DNA of 64,000 nt from the NCBI GenBank assembly GCA_028819005.1, contig JAPPMP010000003.1, positions 19,352-83,351 of the forward strand, given 5' to 3'. Position numbers and translations under genes: made by a program. The stretch comes from Acidimicrobiaceae bacterium (lineage in GTDB: Bacteria > Actinomycetota > Acidimicrobiia > Acidimicrobiales > Aldehydirespiratoraceae). The notes below the pieces were generated by a model. It did not search any database. It saw only the letters and a list, made by a program, of their open reading frames with translations, and was not told the DNA's origin. Shown piece by piece: positions 55,943 to 63,914 of the stretch; the stretch's first letter is position 1; each line of letters begins with the position of its first letter.

Positions 55943-56404
55943 GTGAGCGCACGGGCCGAGTACGATGTCTTCGTCTGCCACGCCACGGAGGACAAGTCAG
56001 CGGTAGCCCGTCCCCTCGCGATGGCGCTGGCTGCCCGCGAGATTTCGGTCTGGTACGACGAGTTCGAGCTTCGGATCGGCGACAGCTTGCGTCGTAAGAT
56101 CGATGCGGGAATCGCGAGGAGCCGTTTCGGGCTCGTCGTGCTGTCGCATCCGTTCTTCGGCAAGGGATGGGCGCAGTACGAACTTGACGGCCTTGTGACT
56201 CGGTCGACGGACGACAAGCAAGTCCTGCTGCCAGTTTGGCATGAGATTTCCAAGGAGCAGGTCGCCGACCAGAGTCCCTCGCTAGCGGACAAAGTCGCGC
56301 TCAAGACCTCGGACCTGACGATCGACGAAATCGCCGACCAGATTGCAGATGTCATCAATGGCGATGGCGAGTCGGCCCCTGACGCTCTGACTCAGGCCGA
56401 GTGA
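55943..56404 (+). CDS. TIR-domain protein
   Basis: 153 residues, essentially one TIR domain: AEYDVFVCHATEDKSAVARP at the N terminus, the BB-loop region WYDEFELRIGDSLRRKIDAG, and GKGWAQYELDGLV. The latter carries the Glu (about 80) that is catalytic in NAD-cleaving TIRs. GTG start, weak ribosome site. No membrane span or second domain. It converges on the short Argonaute gene, whose stop is 193 bases away. Role in defence by NAD+ cleavage or as a sensor is inference. Confidence 0.88.
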   Translation: MSARAEYDVFVCHATEDKSAVARPLAMALAAREISVWYDEFELRIGDSLRRKIDAGIARSRFGLVVLSHPFFGKGWAQYELDGLVTRSTDDKQVLLPVWHEISKEQVADQSPSLADKVALKTSDLTIDEIADQIADVINGDGESAPDALTQAE

Positions 56405-56432
56405 CGCCCAGCGCGAGATCTGCCATCGCTTG

Positions 56433-56478
56433 TTGTGACGGGACAGGTACTCAAGTTGTGACGGGACAGGTACTCAAG
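56433..56478. repeat. Two tandem 23-bp repeats
   Basis: ttgtgacgggacaggtactc plus aag, exactly twice (56433-56455, 56456-56478), between the TIR and Argonaute stop codons. The tgtgacgggacagg motif resembles ends of some insertion sequences, so this may be a transposition scar. Confidence 0.85.
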
Positions 56479-56596
56479 CCGACACCGTAGTCTCGCTCGC
56501 GCAATTCAGGTAACGGGAACCCCGTCGGCAGCAGGGAGGAGGAAACGCCCTATGGGGGTGCCGCTCACGGAGGTTAGGTAGCTGGTGCGTGGCGGA

Positions 56597-58039
56597 CTAC
56601 ATGAAGAGGCGGTAGGGAAATTCCCGACGGGGCAGGCTCGGCACGTTCGCGATGATGCCCGCCAAGCGCTGAGAGTACTTGATCGTCACGGGATTGTGGC
56701 CGTAGAGAGCGTCGTTGTTCCAGTCCATCTTGGAGAGCGCGAGTACTTCGCTGGCGATGAGTTCGAGCGGTCCTTGGCCCATGTGCCTTGTCAGCTTGAC
56801 GGGCGACGGGATGCTCTTGCCGCCCTGATAATGGTTCTGGCCCCGCAAGGCCGCGGCCCGCGCGTTGCCTGCGATCCACAGGAGCGCTGTCGTTCCCGAC
56901 ATCGGGATCATCGTCCCTCGGTGCACTGGGTAGCCGTCGGGCTTGGCCCGGGTGTCGCCTGCTGGCTTGGGCAGGATGCGTACGCCTCGCCAGCTTCTCG
57001 CTGGGGTGATGTCGACGCACTCGATCTCGTCGACGGCACTCAGAGCGTCGGACACTCCTGCCAGTTCTTGTTCCTTGAATGACGTTGTCTTGTGGATCAC
57101 GACGCGGCGCGGAATGTTGCCGCCGTTGCGGCTCTGGTAGAGCCGCAGGCTGCGGGCGAGCACGGCCCTCATGTCGTCACGGCTCAGGTACGGGTTGCGC
57201 CTCGCTTGAGCGGTATCCTCGACTGGGTCTTGGGCGTCGTAGGCGACGAATTGCATCCCGCCGCCGTCGGAGTCGAACATCTGCGAGCAACAGGTCACGA
57301 ACCGTGTATCGCTGGCATCTCCCCGCAGGGCATAAGCGAGGCCGATGTAGGCGGTGTGCTCGGGCACTCCTGCGATGGGCGCGAGCCGACACGGGGTGCC
57401 ACCGGCTTTCGTATACAACGCGATCGCGAGTCGCCACGAGATCGATTCGGTGTGATCGAAACTCAGCGCCTTGTCGTTGATGACCTGAGTGGGCAGCCCG
57501 AGTTCTGCGCCGATGGCTTTGATTTCGTCGTGCGCGTTGAAGCCATCGCTCTTGAACCCGGCTTCCCAGGCGCGGGGCAGGTGGATCACGGCGACATCGA
57601 ACTCGCTGCGCACGAGGTCCAGCTTGCGAAGCGCATCGGAGACTGCTGCGCGAACCAGGTGGGAGGCGGGGCCATCGCCGATGTCCTCGATGCGTTCTGG
57701 CAGCGAGAGCTGGGCGCACGCCGTAGCCGGCACGAGCGACAGGTCGAACAGACCCTTGAAGCCAGGATAGTCGGGTGTGTAGGAGTCTTTGGCGCCCGCC
57801 TTCTGCGGCTCGGCGACGTTCCGCAGAAGACGCCGTAGGTCAATGAGGCCGGATTCCGGCCCAGCGATAGCGATCCGCACTCGCTTGGCGTGAGACATGG
57901 TGCTGTAGCCGCCGAACCGGGTCAGTCCCCTCAGCGGGTTCGTGTCGACCTGCGATGCGTCTGACCCGGAGAACGCCAACAGCGGTTCGTCCAGAGCTGT
58001 GTAGGGAGCCAGACGATCAGTCAGCTCCACGGGGTTCAT
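56597..58039 (-). CDS. Short prokaryotic Argonaute (MID-PIWI)
   Basis: 480 residues, the size of short pAgos, which use a guide to recognise invading nucleic acid and trigger a partner effector. No PAZ or N domain. The MID part includes GLPTQVINDKALSF (about 181-194). The PIWI part has EHTAYIGLAYALRG, where active enzymes carry the first catalytic Asp, here absent, so slicing is not expected. RRVVIHKTTSF (about 311-321) and the C-terminal FPYRLFM are family marks. The ATG overlaps the SIR2 gene stop as ATGA, so the two are coupled; the longer frame to 58366 lies inside that gene. Confidence 0.93.
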   Translation of the reverse strand: MNPVELTDRLAPYTALDEPLLAFSGSDASQVDTNPLRGLTRFGGYSTMSHAKRVRIAIAGPESGLIDLRRLLRNVAEPQKAGAKDSYTPDYPGFKGLFDLSLVPATACAQLSLPERIEDIGDGPASHLVRAAVSDALRKLDLVRSEFDVAVIHLPRAWEAGFKSDGFNAHDEIKAIGAELGLPTQVINDKALSFDHTESISWRLAIALYTKAGGTPCRLAPIAGVPEHTAYIGLAYALRGDASDTRFVTCCSQMFDSDGGGMQFVAYDAQDPVEDTAQARRNPYLSRDDMRAVLARSLRLYQSRNGGNIPRRVVIHKTTSFKEQELAGVSDALSAVDEIECVDITPARSWRGVRILPKPAGDTRAKPDGYPVHRGTMIPMSGTTALLWIAGNARAAALRGQNHYQGGKSIPSPVKLTRHMGQGPLELIASEVLALSKMDWNNDALYGHNPVTIKYSQRLAGIIANVPSLPRREFPYRLFM

Positions 58040-59886
58040 GCTGCGCTCACGGCGTTTTGAGCATTGCGGTCGCTCCACGCGGTTCTGCCTGAGATACGAA
58101 AGGCCGCGTTGATGCCATCGCCCTTGAAGTAGTACGCAGTGATCACCGTCTCCTTGTCCGGTGCGATCAGGCGACTCCATGCGTCGATGATGTTGTTCCA
58201 CTGCACGTTGTAGCGCCGCGCCCACCGCTCCCGGCGCCAATCCGCGGCACCTATCTGGTCCGGCGAGAGCAGGCGACGCGAAGATCCGGCCCAATCCGCC
58301 GACCTGCCGGCACCGTCGCGATCGGATAGATCGACCCATGTCTGTGGTTCGAACGCGAGCCACCATCTGCCGTTGTGACGTTCGATCCGGATTCGTATCG
58401 CCTCAGCGAATCGACAGTTCAATCGGGGCACATTGCCCGTGATCGGGGATGGGTATGCATCCCGGAGCGGCCCTAGGAGCCTCCGATGCTCTGCTGCCGC
58501 GTCCTCGCTCAGGCGGCTGCTCGGTGGTCGAACCAAGAGCTGGTGCCCTCGGCCGCGTAGCAAAGGGGTCAAAGGGCGTCGCCTTGCGATCGATCTGGCC
58601 AACGCGTCATAAACCAGGCCCCGATGCATCGAGTCCGCGTACGGGTCCAGAGCGACGGTGCCCGACAGCCGACATCCAACAACCGCGAACGCCCGCTCAA
58701 TGTCGTCGTCCGCCCCGAACGCAAGCACCGTTCGTCCCGATGCTGCGACCGTCGCCCACACGTCGGCATTCTTGACGAGCGTCCGGGCCTCAGCAGAGGT
58801 CAACGGTTTCCTGAGCGTGACGGCGCGCGCCTCTTTGGGCAGTTCGAGCAGCTCCAGGGCAGAACAGCGGACCAACGGATAGTTCGTTCCCTGCGACACG
58901 GGCAGCGAGACCGGCGTAACGAGCGGCTTCGGCCTGAGCGCAAGCACATGCTCACGCATTGGCTCGTCGAAGTCGACCGCTCTCTCGATCTGGCCGGCAA
59001 GCTCGTCGAAATTCTCCGACTCCACGAACCCGCCCTCGATGCCGGCAGCTGTCGCATGCTCAAGCAACGACTCAACACGCGGCAGGACTGCAGTTCCCGG
59101 GCGTACGGCCCACCAGAGTCCTGCCGAGAACGCCCCGTCGACGCCGACGGCCTCGTCCAGGACATCCAACACTGAGTCATCACGTCCGCTGTAGCCGATG
59201 ACGAACAGGCCGAACTGGCTCAGCACTCCGGCCAACACACGGCGGAGTTGTTCGTCTTGGCACTGAAGCTCGTCCATCGTGTTCATCAGACGCTCAGAAA
59301 GAAAATCGCCATGCAGCTTGACCAGCAGAGGCCAAGACCCCTCTCGCATGCAGCGCTCGGCGCGTTCCACCTGATCAAGTGCTCCGACGGCCAAGGGCTG
59401 ACGACGCTCTGGCTCGACGAGTTCGTTTGCCGCCATAGCCGCCCGTTCGACGAGATCATCGAAATTCGTCGTGAATAGGCATCGAGTCCGCCCCGAGGCA
59501 ATCAGCGCTCCCAAGACGCGGTGACCAAACGAGGGGCTCCCGCGCTTCGCACGAGCCTCGATGAAGGCACGACGATCGCTGGGGCTCGGATACGCCGCCT
59601 CGAACGCCACGGCGTACTCGCTGGGATGCCCTGTCGGCGGGAAACCGTTCTGGCCGTCGAAGTGCGAGTCGACGCGCTCCGACCACAACGGATCACCCAA
59701 GTCGACCTCACTGGGCGAGATGTTCATCGCCGCGCAATAGAGCGTCTTCTTGAAGTCGCCAACCAAGTCCGAACCGGTCGGTACTCCCGCTGCCGCTGAC
59801 GCGCCAGCACCGAGCAACCACGCCATCTGTGGAACTCGCTGAGCGAACGAGCGGGCGAACACACTGGTTGAGACACTGTTAACCAC
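58036..59886 (-). CDS. SIR2-APAZ effector of a SPARSA-type system
   Basis: 616 residues. An N-terminal SIR2-type NADase domain has MAWLLGAGASAAAGVPTGSD (about 21-40), TTNFDDLVER (139), catalytic KLHGDF (His about 192) and IGYSGRDDS (230). Residues about 335-616 match the APAZ region that binds short Argonautes (NYPLVRCSALELLELPKEA, PRLNCRFAEAIRIRIERHNG). Known SPARSA pairs deplete NAD+ when the Argonaute finds its target. GTG start with GGAG eight bases upstream. Part of a minus-strand cluster with the SDH protease. Confidence 0.93.
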   Translation of the reverse strand: MVNSVSTSVFARSFAQRVPQMAWLLGAGASAAAGVPTGSDLVGDFKKTLYCAAMNISPSEVDLGDPLWSERVDSHFDGQNGFPPTGHPSEYAVAFEAAYPSPSDRRAFIEARAKRGSPSFGHRVLGALIASGRTRCLFTTNFDDLVERAAMAANELVEPERRQPLAVGALDQVERAERCMREGSWPLLVKLHGDFLSERLMNTMDELQCQDEQLRRVLAGVLSQFGLFVIGYSGRDDSVLDVLDEAVGVDGAFSAGLWWAVRPGTAVLPRVESLLEHATAAGIEGGFVESENFDELAGQIERAVDFDEPMREHVLALRPKPLVTPVSLPVSQGTNYPLVRCSALELLELPKEARAVTLRKPLTSAEARTLVKNADVWATVAASGRTVLAFGADDDIERAFAVVGCRLSGTVALDPYADSMHRGLVYDALARSIARRRPLTPLLRGRGHQLLVRPPSSRLSEDAAAEHRRLLGPLRDAYPSPITGNVPRLNCRFAEAIRIRIERHNGRWWLAFEPQTWVDLSDRDGAGRSADWAGSSRRLLSPDQIGAADWRRERWARRYNVQWNNIIDAWSRLIAPDKETVITAYYFKGDGINAAFRISGRTAWSDRNAQNAVSAA

Positions 59887-60063
59887 GGCAGGATCTCCAG
59901 TTAGCCTGAGCGGCAGCGGTGGTGAATCTCGGCCGTGCGTGAACGAGTTCCGCCCTTGTGCGCCAAGAATGCTGAAATTCGGGTTTGACGAAGCGTCTCG
60001 ACATTCTCAGCGTCAACCATCGTTCAAGTCACGGAAGTGTAGTTTGGGCTGACAACACTAGCG

Positions 60064-60077
60064 AACGAACGTTCGTT
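60064..60077. promoter_or_regulatory. Perfect 14-bp palindrome, candidate operator
   Basis: AACGAACGTTCGTT, a TetR-operator-like palindrome, 178 bases upstream of the SIR2-APAZ start in a 207-base gap. No regulator gene is next to it. Confidence 0.5.
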
Positions 60078-60093
60078 AAACTACTCCGGCGTA

Positions 60094-60318
60094 TTAACGA
60101 GATCTTCGCATTGCTTTCTCAGTAAGTGGATGGTTGGTGGTTTCCATGTCGCCATGCCAAACAACGACCGGACCGAGACCGCCGGACATCTCACGGTGGA
60201 ACTGAGCGGCTCTTAAGACCTCCAGTTCAACTGGGCGATGCTCGGGCGTCAGTCCTGCGGCACCAGCGTAGAACCTCAGTTGGTCGCGGAATCTTGAGGC
60301 CTGCGTCCCTTGAGCCAA
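60094..60318 (-). CDS. Small ORF after the SDH protease
   Basis: 74 residues from a TTG (AGGA just upstream) overlapping the protease gene by 43 bases, ending in VVVWHGDMETTNHPLTEKAM. The part beyond the overlap reads like a small globular protein, but I recognise no family and the start is weak. It may be real or chance. Confidence 0.35.
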   Translation of the reverse strand: MAQGTQASRFRDQLRFYAGAAGLTPEHRPVELEVLRAAQFHREMSGGLGPVVVWHGDMETTNHPLTEKAMRRSR

Positions 60319-61208
60319 TTCCTGTCGGTCGAACTGAGGATCAGTTTCGAGATTCCAGTGTTCTCGAACAAGATCGTCATGGCGTGATACGCGGTGAGCA
60401 CGGCATCTTGCAGGTCTTGGCTCTGTTCGAGTTCTTCGACGACGAGGCCTAGCTGGTTCGCCTCCTCTCGGTCGACGCGTCGACCGTGCGAACCGTGTTG
60501 GCTTGCGTCACTGAGATAGTTCGCGACCTTCAGCGCTCTGTTGCTCGCATCTTGGTTCCCGGCAAACATCCATTTCTCGAGCCACTCGGTAACGAGGGCT
60601 GCGCCGTAGTTCAAGGCGTTCTTGGCCTCGCTCAGCAACGACGGCCCATGGGCGGCCAGTACCGGAGCCCACACAGACACCGTTCCAGGGTCTTCTGCAA
60701 CTTCCGCTTTGGCCCATACGAACTGGTCAATGACAGCGTGAGCCGACACAGTACCGTGAGCGGTTCTCATTTGCGGGTCGATCGGGCCGAGTTGGCTCTG
60801 GCGCCCCATAATCACCCGGTCCGCGGCCAATGCGACCATGGTTCCTGCGGACATCGCATACGCGGGAACGATGACTTCAATATCATCGAACTTCGAGCGC
60901 AGGTACTTCACGATAGTCTCGGCCGCATTCGGAGACCCGCCTGGAGTGTGCAGGACTAGCGTCAGTCCCTTCGAGAAGTCCATCTCATGCACGCAACTCA
61001 TATACCCGTTTATGTCCTCGGGCATGATCGAGAGGTGAATGTTGGGCAACTCAGGATGCTGCAGGAACGCTGATCCGTAGTAGATGACCATGCGGTCGTC
61101 GCGCAATGCGGCGATGCGCTGGAGTTCCGTTGTCAGGCGTTCGAGCAACCCGTCAATATCAAAGCCACTTGTTCCGTAGAGCCGGACGAGATCTTGCCAA
61201 CTCGGCAT
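60276..61208 (-). CDS. SDH-family ClpP-fold serine protease
   Basis: 310 residues of the serine dehydrogenase proteinase family, a Clp/crotonase-fold peptidase. TLVLHTPGGSPNAAETIVKY (about 83-102) and VPAYAMSAGTMVALAADRV carry the oxyanion strand and the nucleophile (Ser about 120). GRQSQLGPIDPQM and a late GSHGRRVDREEA His region complete the fold. No signal peptide or membrane span, so cytosolic. The ATG overlaps the stop of the 65-residue gene (TGATG). Lies directly upstream of SIR2-APAZ/pAgo on the same strand; link to immunity is inference. Confidence 0.88.
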   Translation of the reverse strand: MPSWQDLVRLYGTSGFDIDGLLERLTTELQRIAALRDDRMVIYYGSAFLQHPELPNIHLSIMPEDINGYMSCVHEMDFSKGLTLVLHTPGGSPNAAETIVKYLRSKFDDIEVIVPAYAMSAGTMVALAADRVIMGRQSQLGPIDPQMRTAHGTVSAHAVIDQFVWAKAEVAEDPGTVSVWAPVLAAHGPSLLSEAKNALNYGAALVTEWLEKWMFAGNQDASNRALKVANYLSDASQHGSHGRRVDREEANQLGLVVEELEQSQDLQDAVLTAYHAMTILFENTGISKLILSSTDRNWLKGRRPQDSATN

Positions 61209-61405
61209 CAGTCCAGCAACAGAGAAAGCGACGGTGTGGTGACGACTTCGAAATCGGTCCGAGGCGGAGGCGCCATCCTTTGGCGAGCGTCACGGGCCAG
61301 GTCCACGAGAGCGCGCTGTGAGTGCTCGTGGAATATCTCCAAATACTCCTCGTACAGGGTCTCCCCGTCCACGCGTTCAGGCTGTGCTTCCGGCGTTGAT
61401 GTCAT
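61208..61405 (-). CDS. Small protein upstream of SDH protease
   Basis: 65 residues, acidic, mostly helical (YEEYLEIFHEHSQRALVDLA), ending LSLLLD. The stop overlaps the protease ATG, which implies co-translation. ATG start with AGTAGGGA upstream. Possibly a substrate, adaptor or inhibitor of the protease; not recognised. Confidence 0.6.
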   Translation of the reverse strand: MTSTPEAQPERVDGETLYEEYLEIFHEHSQRALVDLARDARQRMAPPPRTDFEVVTTPSLSLLLD

Positions 61406-61436
61406 GAGGGTCCCTACTTTCGTGGCTTAGGTGTGC

Positions 61437-61452
61437 GCTACGCAGGCGTAGC
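61437..61452. promoter_or_regulatory. Inverted repeat in the leader of the protease operon
   Basis: GCTACGC, ag, GCGTAGC: perfect 7-bp arms with a 2-base centre, 32 bases upstream of the 65-residue ORF start. Candidate operator. Confidence 0.45.
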
Positions 61453-61520
61453 ACCCCTGAGTGTGTCTGACTCTCCACCATAGTAATGGCACGAGATCGA
61501 CGAGTTGAACTAGCCGTGCC

Positions 61521-61590
61521 AGATTACAGGATAATAATTAAATTAAAATATAATTTAGTGTAAAATCATTATAACGATTAGAATTTAACC
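61521..61590 (-). promoter_or_regulatory. AT-rich block, probable promoter and island edge
   Basis: About 70 bases of almost pure A/T in otherwise GC-rich DNA. On the minus strand it contains TATAAT at about 61570 and many T-runs. It separates the phosphatase stop from the defence cluster and may serve as a promoter for the cluster. Confidence 0.55.
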
Positions 61591-62561
61591 TAGCCAATGC
61601 ATAGATTGGCCCGCGCTGCCGCGATCGTTTCGTCGCTGGCTCCGATCCAGTTGAGGTAGTTGGCGTGGTCTCCCCAACGTTGCTGAAAGCCCTCCAGCGT
61701 CAACCGCATCACAGCTCTCGGCGATTGCCACATCGTCTCGAAATCGTCCGGATCGAACCCGGCGGATCGGATCTTCTCCCGGAAGGGCGAGTCGGTGCCG
61801 GGCCGCCGGTACCGCTGGCTCAGCTCGTAGTCGTCGAGCAGGTACGGTTCGGGCACTCCAGCGAGTCCGAGGAGGACCATCGCCATGACTCCGGTTCGGT
61901 CCTTGCCTGCCGTGCAATGGAACAGGATGCGGTTTCCCGCGACTATCTCGTTGATCACCTCAATGAAGTAGTCGCCGAATCCTGCGAGCATGTTCAGATA
62001 TCCGGAGGACATGTCGTCGTTGTCGAACTTCACTAGGGAGCCGTCGATGATCCTTGCCAGCATGCTGCGGTGTTGGGCCACGTCGCTGGACATCGGCCGG
62101 TGGACGAGTCTGACTGTGTCGGGGAGTCGATCCGGCGCCATCGCGACTTCGCCGTCGCTGCGCAGATCGAACACGGTGGAGATGTTCAGCGATTCGATTC
62201 GTGCCTGGTCGTCGGCGGAGAGTCCGTCGAGGCGGTCGCTGCGGAACAGCCGCCCCCAACGCGAGTAGGAGCCCTGTGCGGTCGGGTAGCCGCCGAGGTC
62301 GCGAAAGTTGTCGGGCCCGTCCATCTCCAGGCGCCTCTCGGCGGCGACGATGAACCCCTGTTGAGGTTCGAACAGGTGGATGTACTGCCGGCGCGCGGTG
62401 CGAGCTACAACGATGCGGCCCGCGGCGTCGGGGGCGCGGACGTCTGTTCCGGGATCGTCGGGATCGTCCGAGACGAAGACTGACAACGACGGTGATCCAC
62501 CTCGCCAGGTAGCGATCAAGGCGTCGTCGACGGCGACAACGTTTAGGTGGGCGACGGTCAC
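61590..62561 (-). CDS. Tyrosine-protein phosphatase (IphP/Y_phosphatase3 type)
   Basis: 323 residues. The active-site loop ILFHCTAGKDRTG (Cys about 216, Arg about 222) is the CX5R motif; NFRDLGGYPT and RLFRSDRLDGLSADD are typical of this bacterial family. An N-terminal 80-residue beta domain (WRGGSPSLSVFVSDD) precedes it. GTG start immediately after the rplL stop, so probably co-transcribed with rplJL. Cytosolic; substrate unknown. Confidence 0.9.
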   Translation of the reverse strand: MTVAHLNVVAVDDALIATWRGGSPSLSVFVSDDPDDPGTDVRAPDAAGRIVVARTARRQYIHLFEPQQGFIVAAERRLEMDGPDNFRDLGGYPTAQGSYSRWGRLFRSDRLDGLSADDQARIESLNISTVFDLRSDGEVAMAPDRLPDTVRLVHRPMSSDVAQHRSMLARIIDGSLVKFDNDDMSSGYLNMLAGFGDYFIEVINEIVAGNRILFHCTAGKDRTGVMAMVLLGLAGVPEPYLLDDYELSQRYRRPGTDSPFREKIRSAGFDPDDFETMWQSPRAVMRLTLEGFQQRWGDHANYLNWIGASDETIAAARANLCIG

Positions 62562-62945
62562 CTATTGGAGTTCGACGCCGGCGCCTGCTGCTTCGAGAGC
62601 TTCCTTGGCCTTCTCCGCGTCTGCGACAGCGATGCCTTCCAGGATCTTGCTGGGGGCGCCGTCGACCAATTCCTTGGCTTCCTTGAGGCCGAGGGAGGTG
62701 AGCGAACGCACCTCTTTGATGACCTGGATCTTCTTCTCGCCGATGGCGGTCAGGACGACATCGAACTCAGTCTGCTCTTCGGCCTCTGCTGCGCTCTCAC
62801 CGGCGCTTGCAGGTGCTGCGACTGCTGCGACGGCGGGCGCCGCGGCGGTCACACCGAACTTCTCTTCGAACTCCGACAGCAACTCGCTGAGTTCGAGGAC
62901 GCTCATGGCGCCGATTGCATCAAGTATCTCTTCTTTGGTAGCCAT
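62562..62945 (-). CDS. rplL: Ribosomal protein L7/L12 (bL12)
   Basis: 127 residues: [20 protein letters not shown], Ala-rich hinge, then [20 protein letters not shown] and [13 protein letters not shown]. Stalk protein that recruits translation factors. ATG at 62945, one base after the rplJ stop. Confidence 0.98.
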   Translation of the reverse strand: MATKEEILDAIGAMSVLELSELLSEFEEKFGVTAAAPAVAAVAAPASAGESAAEAEEQTEFDVVLTAIGEKKIQVIKEVRSLTSLGLKEAKELVDGAPSKILEGIAVADAEKAKEALEAAGAGVELQ

Positions 62946-62946
62946 G

Positions 62947-63648
62947 TCAGGCCTCCTTTTCTTGGCTGGCTTCGCCAGATTCGCCGGCGTCTCCGGCATC
63001 GGCGTCAGCCGACGCCTCGGTTTGTGGTTGTGCTTCGTCCGACTCGGCTGCGTCCGCGTCTTCTGCGGTGGTTTCGTCGGTCGTGTTCACATCGGTGGTG
63101 GACTCGGCGCCGCCCCGGTCTTCGATCAGCGCGCTGAGTGCGTAGGCGAACTGCCTTGGAACCGCGGAGAGCAGGCCGGCGAACTTGGTCATCGGCGCCC
63201 CGAACGCGCCGGCGAGTTGTGCCAACAGGACGTCGCGTGAGGGGAGAGCGGCGAGGGCTTTGATGTTGTCGGAGTTGAGCGGTTTGTTGCCGAGCACGCC
63301 GCCTTTGATCACCAGCATTTGGTTGGTCTTGGCGAACTCCTGGAGCGCTTTGGCGACAGCGGCGACATCGCCGTCCGAACCGTCGGGCTGTTCCCCGACG
63401 AACGCGAGCGCTGTCGGTCCGACGAGCAGGTCCTCGATCTCCAGACCGGCGTCGCGCGCGGCCAGCCGCACCAGCGTGTTCTTGTAGATCTTGTATTCGC
63501 CGCCTGCTTCGCGGAGGGCCCCGCGCAACTCGGCCATGGCCGAGACGTCGAGTCCCCGATATTCGGTGAGGATCGTACCGTCGGCGTCGGCGAACTTCTG
63601 TTTGAGTTCGTCGACGACTGCGACTTTCTCCGGTCTCGGGTCTTTCAT
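62947..63648 (-). CDS. rplJ: Ribosomal protein L10 (uL10) with acidic tail
   Basis: 233 residues against about 170-180 usually; base of the L12 stalk. [20 protein letters not shown] and [12 protein letters not shown] are diagnostic. After residue about 180 comes a Glu/Asp/Ala/Thr-rich tail of about 55 residues. ATG at 63648 with GAGG upstream; an open frame to 63804 is ignored. Confidence 0.96.
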   Translation of the reverse strand: MKDPRPEKVAVVDELKQKFADADGTILTEYRGLDVSAMAELRGALREAGGEYKIYKNTLVRLAARDAGLEIEDLLVGPTALAFVGEQPDGSDGDVAAVAKALQEFAKTNQMLVIKGGVLGNKPLNSDNIKALAALPSRDVLLAQLAGAFGAPMTKFAGLLSAVPRQFAYALSALIEDRGGAESTTDVNTTDETTAEDADAAESDEAQPQTEASADADAGDAGESGEASQEKEA

Positions 63649-63914
63649 TTCGGTCCTCGGGTGGTTCGGATGCGGGATAAAAGCAATGTGGGCGCTCACC
63701 GAGTCGGCGAACGCCCAGACGAATCTCGAGAACCGGGGTGATTTCGAAATGACAGGCAGCTCTCCTCGTCCGGCGGGCGGTTGCCCATTGGTGCTCTTTG
63801 GCAATCCCCGTGAGCGGGTGGTTCCTGTGAGCGCACCGGAGGTCTTCGGTGAACAGAGTCTTCAATTGTGAGTCTTGTGCCTGTGAGGGTACCAAGCCGA
63901 GCGCAGTTTGACTC
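63649..63914 (-). promoter_or_regulatory. rplJL leader region
   Basis: No gene. An L10-binding leader RNA is expected upstream of rplJ, and ctcacaggaaccacccgctc with nearby complementary stretches (63790-63860) could form one, but I could not confirm the fold by eye. Confidence 0.35.

Noticed and set aside
55777-56097. Alternative plus-strand ORF overlapping the TIR start
   Set aside because: Composition is not protein-like and it conflicts with the clear TIR frame.
58040-58366. N-terminal extension of the Argonaute ORF
   Set aside because: It lies entirely inside the SIR2-APAZ gene in another frame; the ATGA-coupled start at 58039 gives the normal short pAgo length.
55943-59886. Thoeris system (TIR plus SIR2)
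   Set aside because: The SIR2 protein carries an APAZ-like C-terminal region and is coupled to a short Argonaute, which fits SPARSA; there is no ThsA-type SLOG domain.
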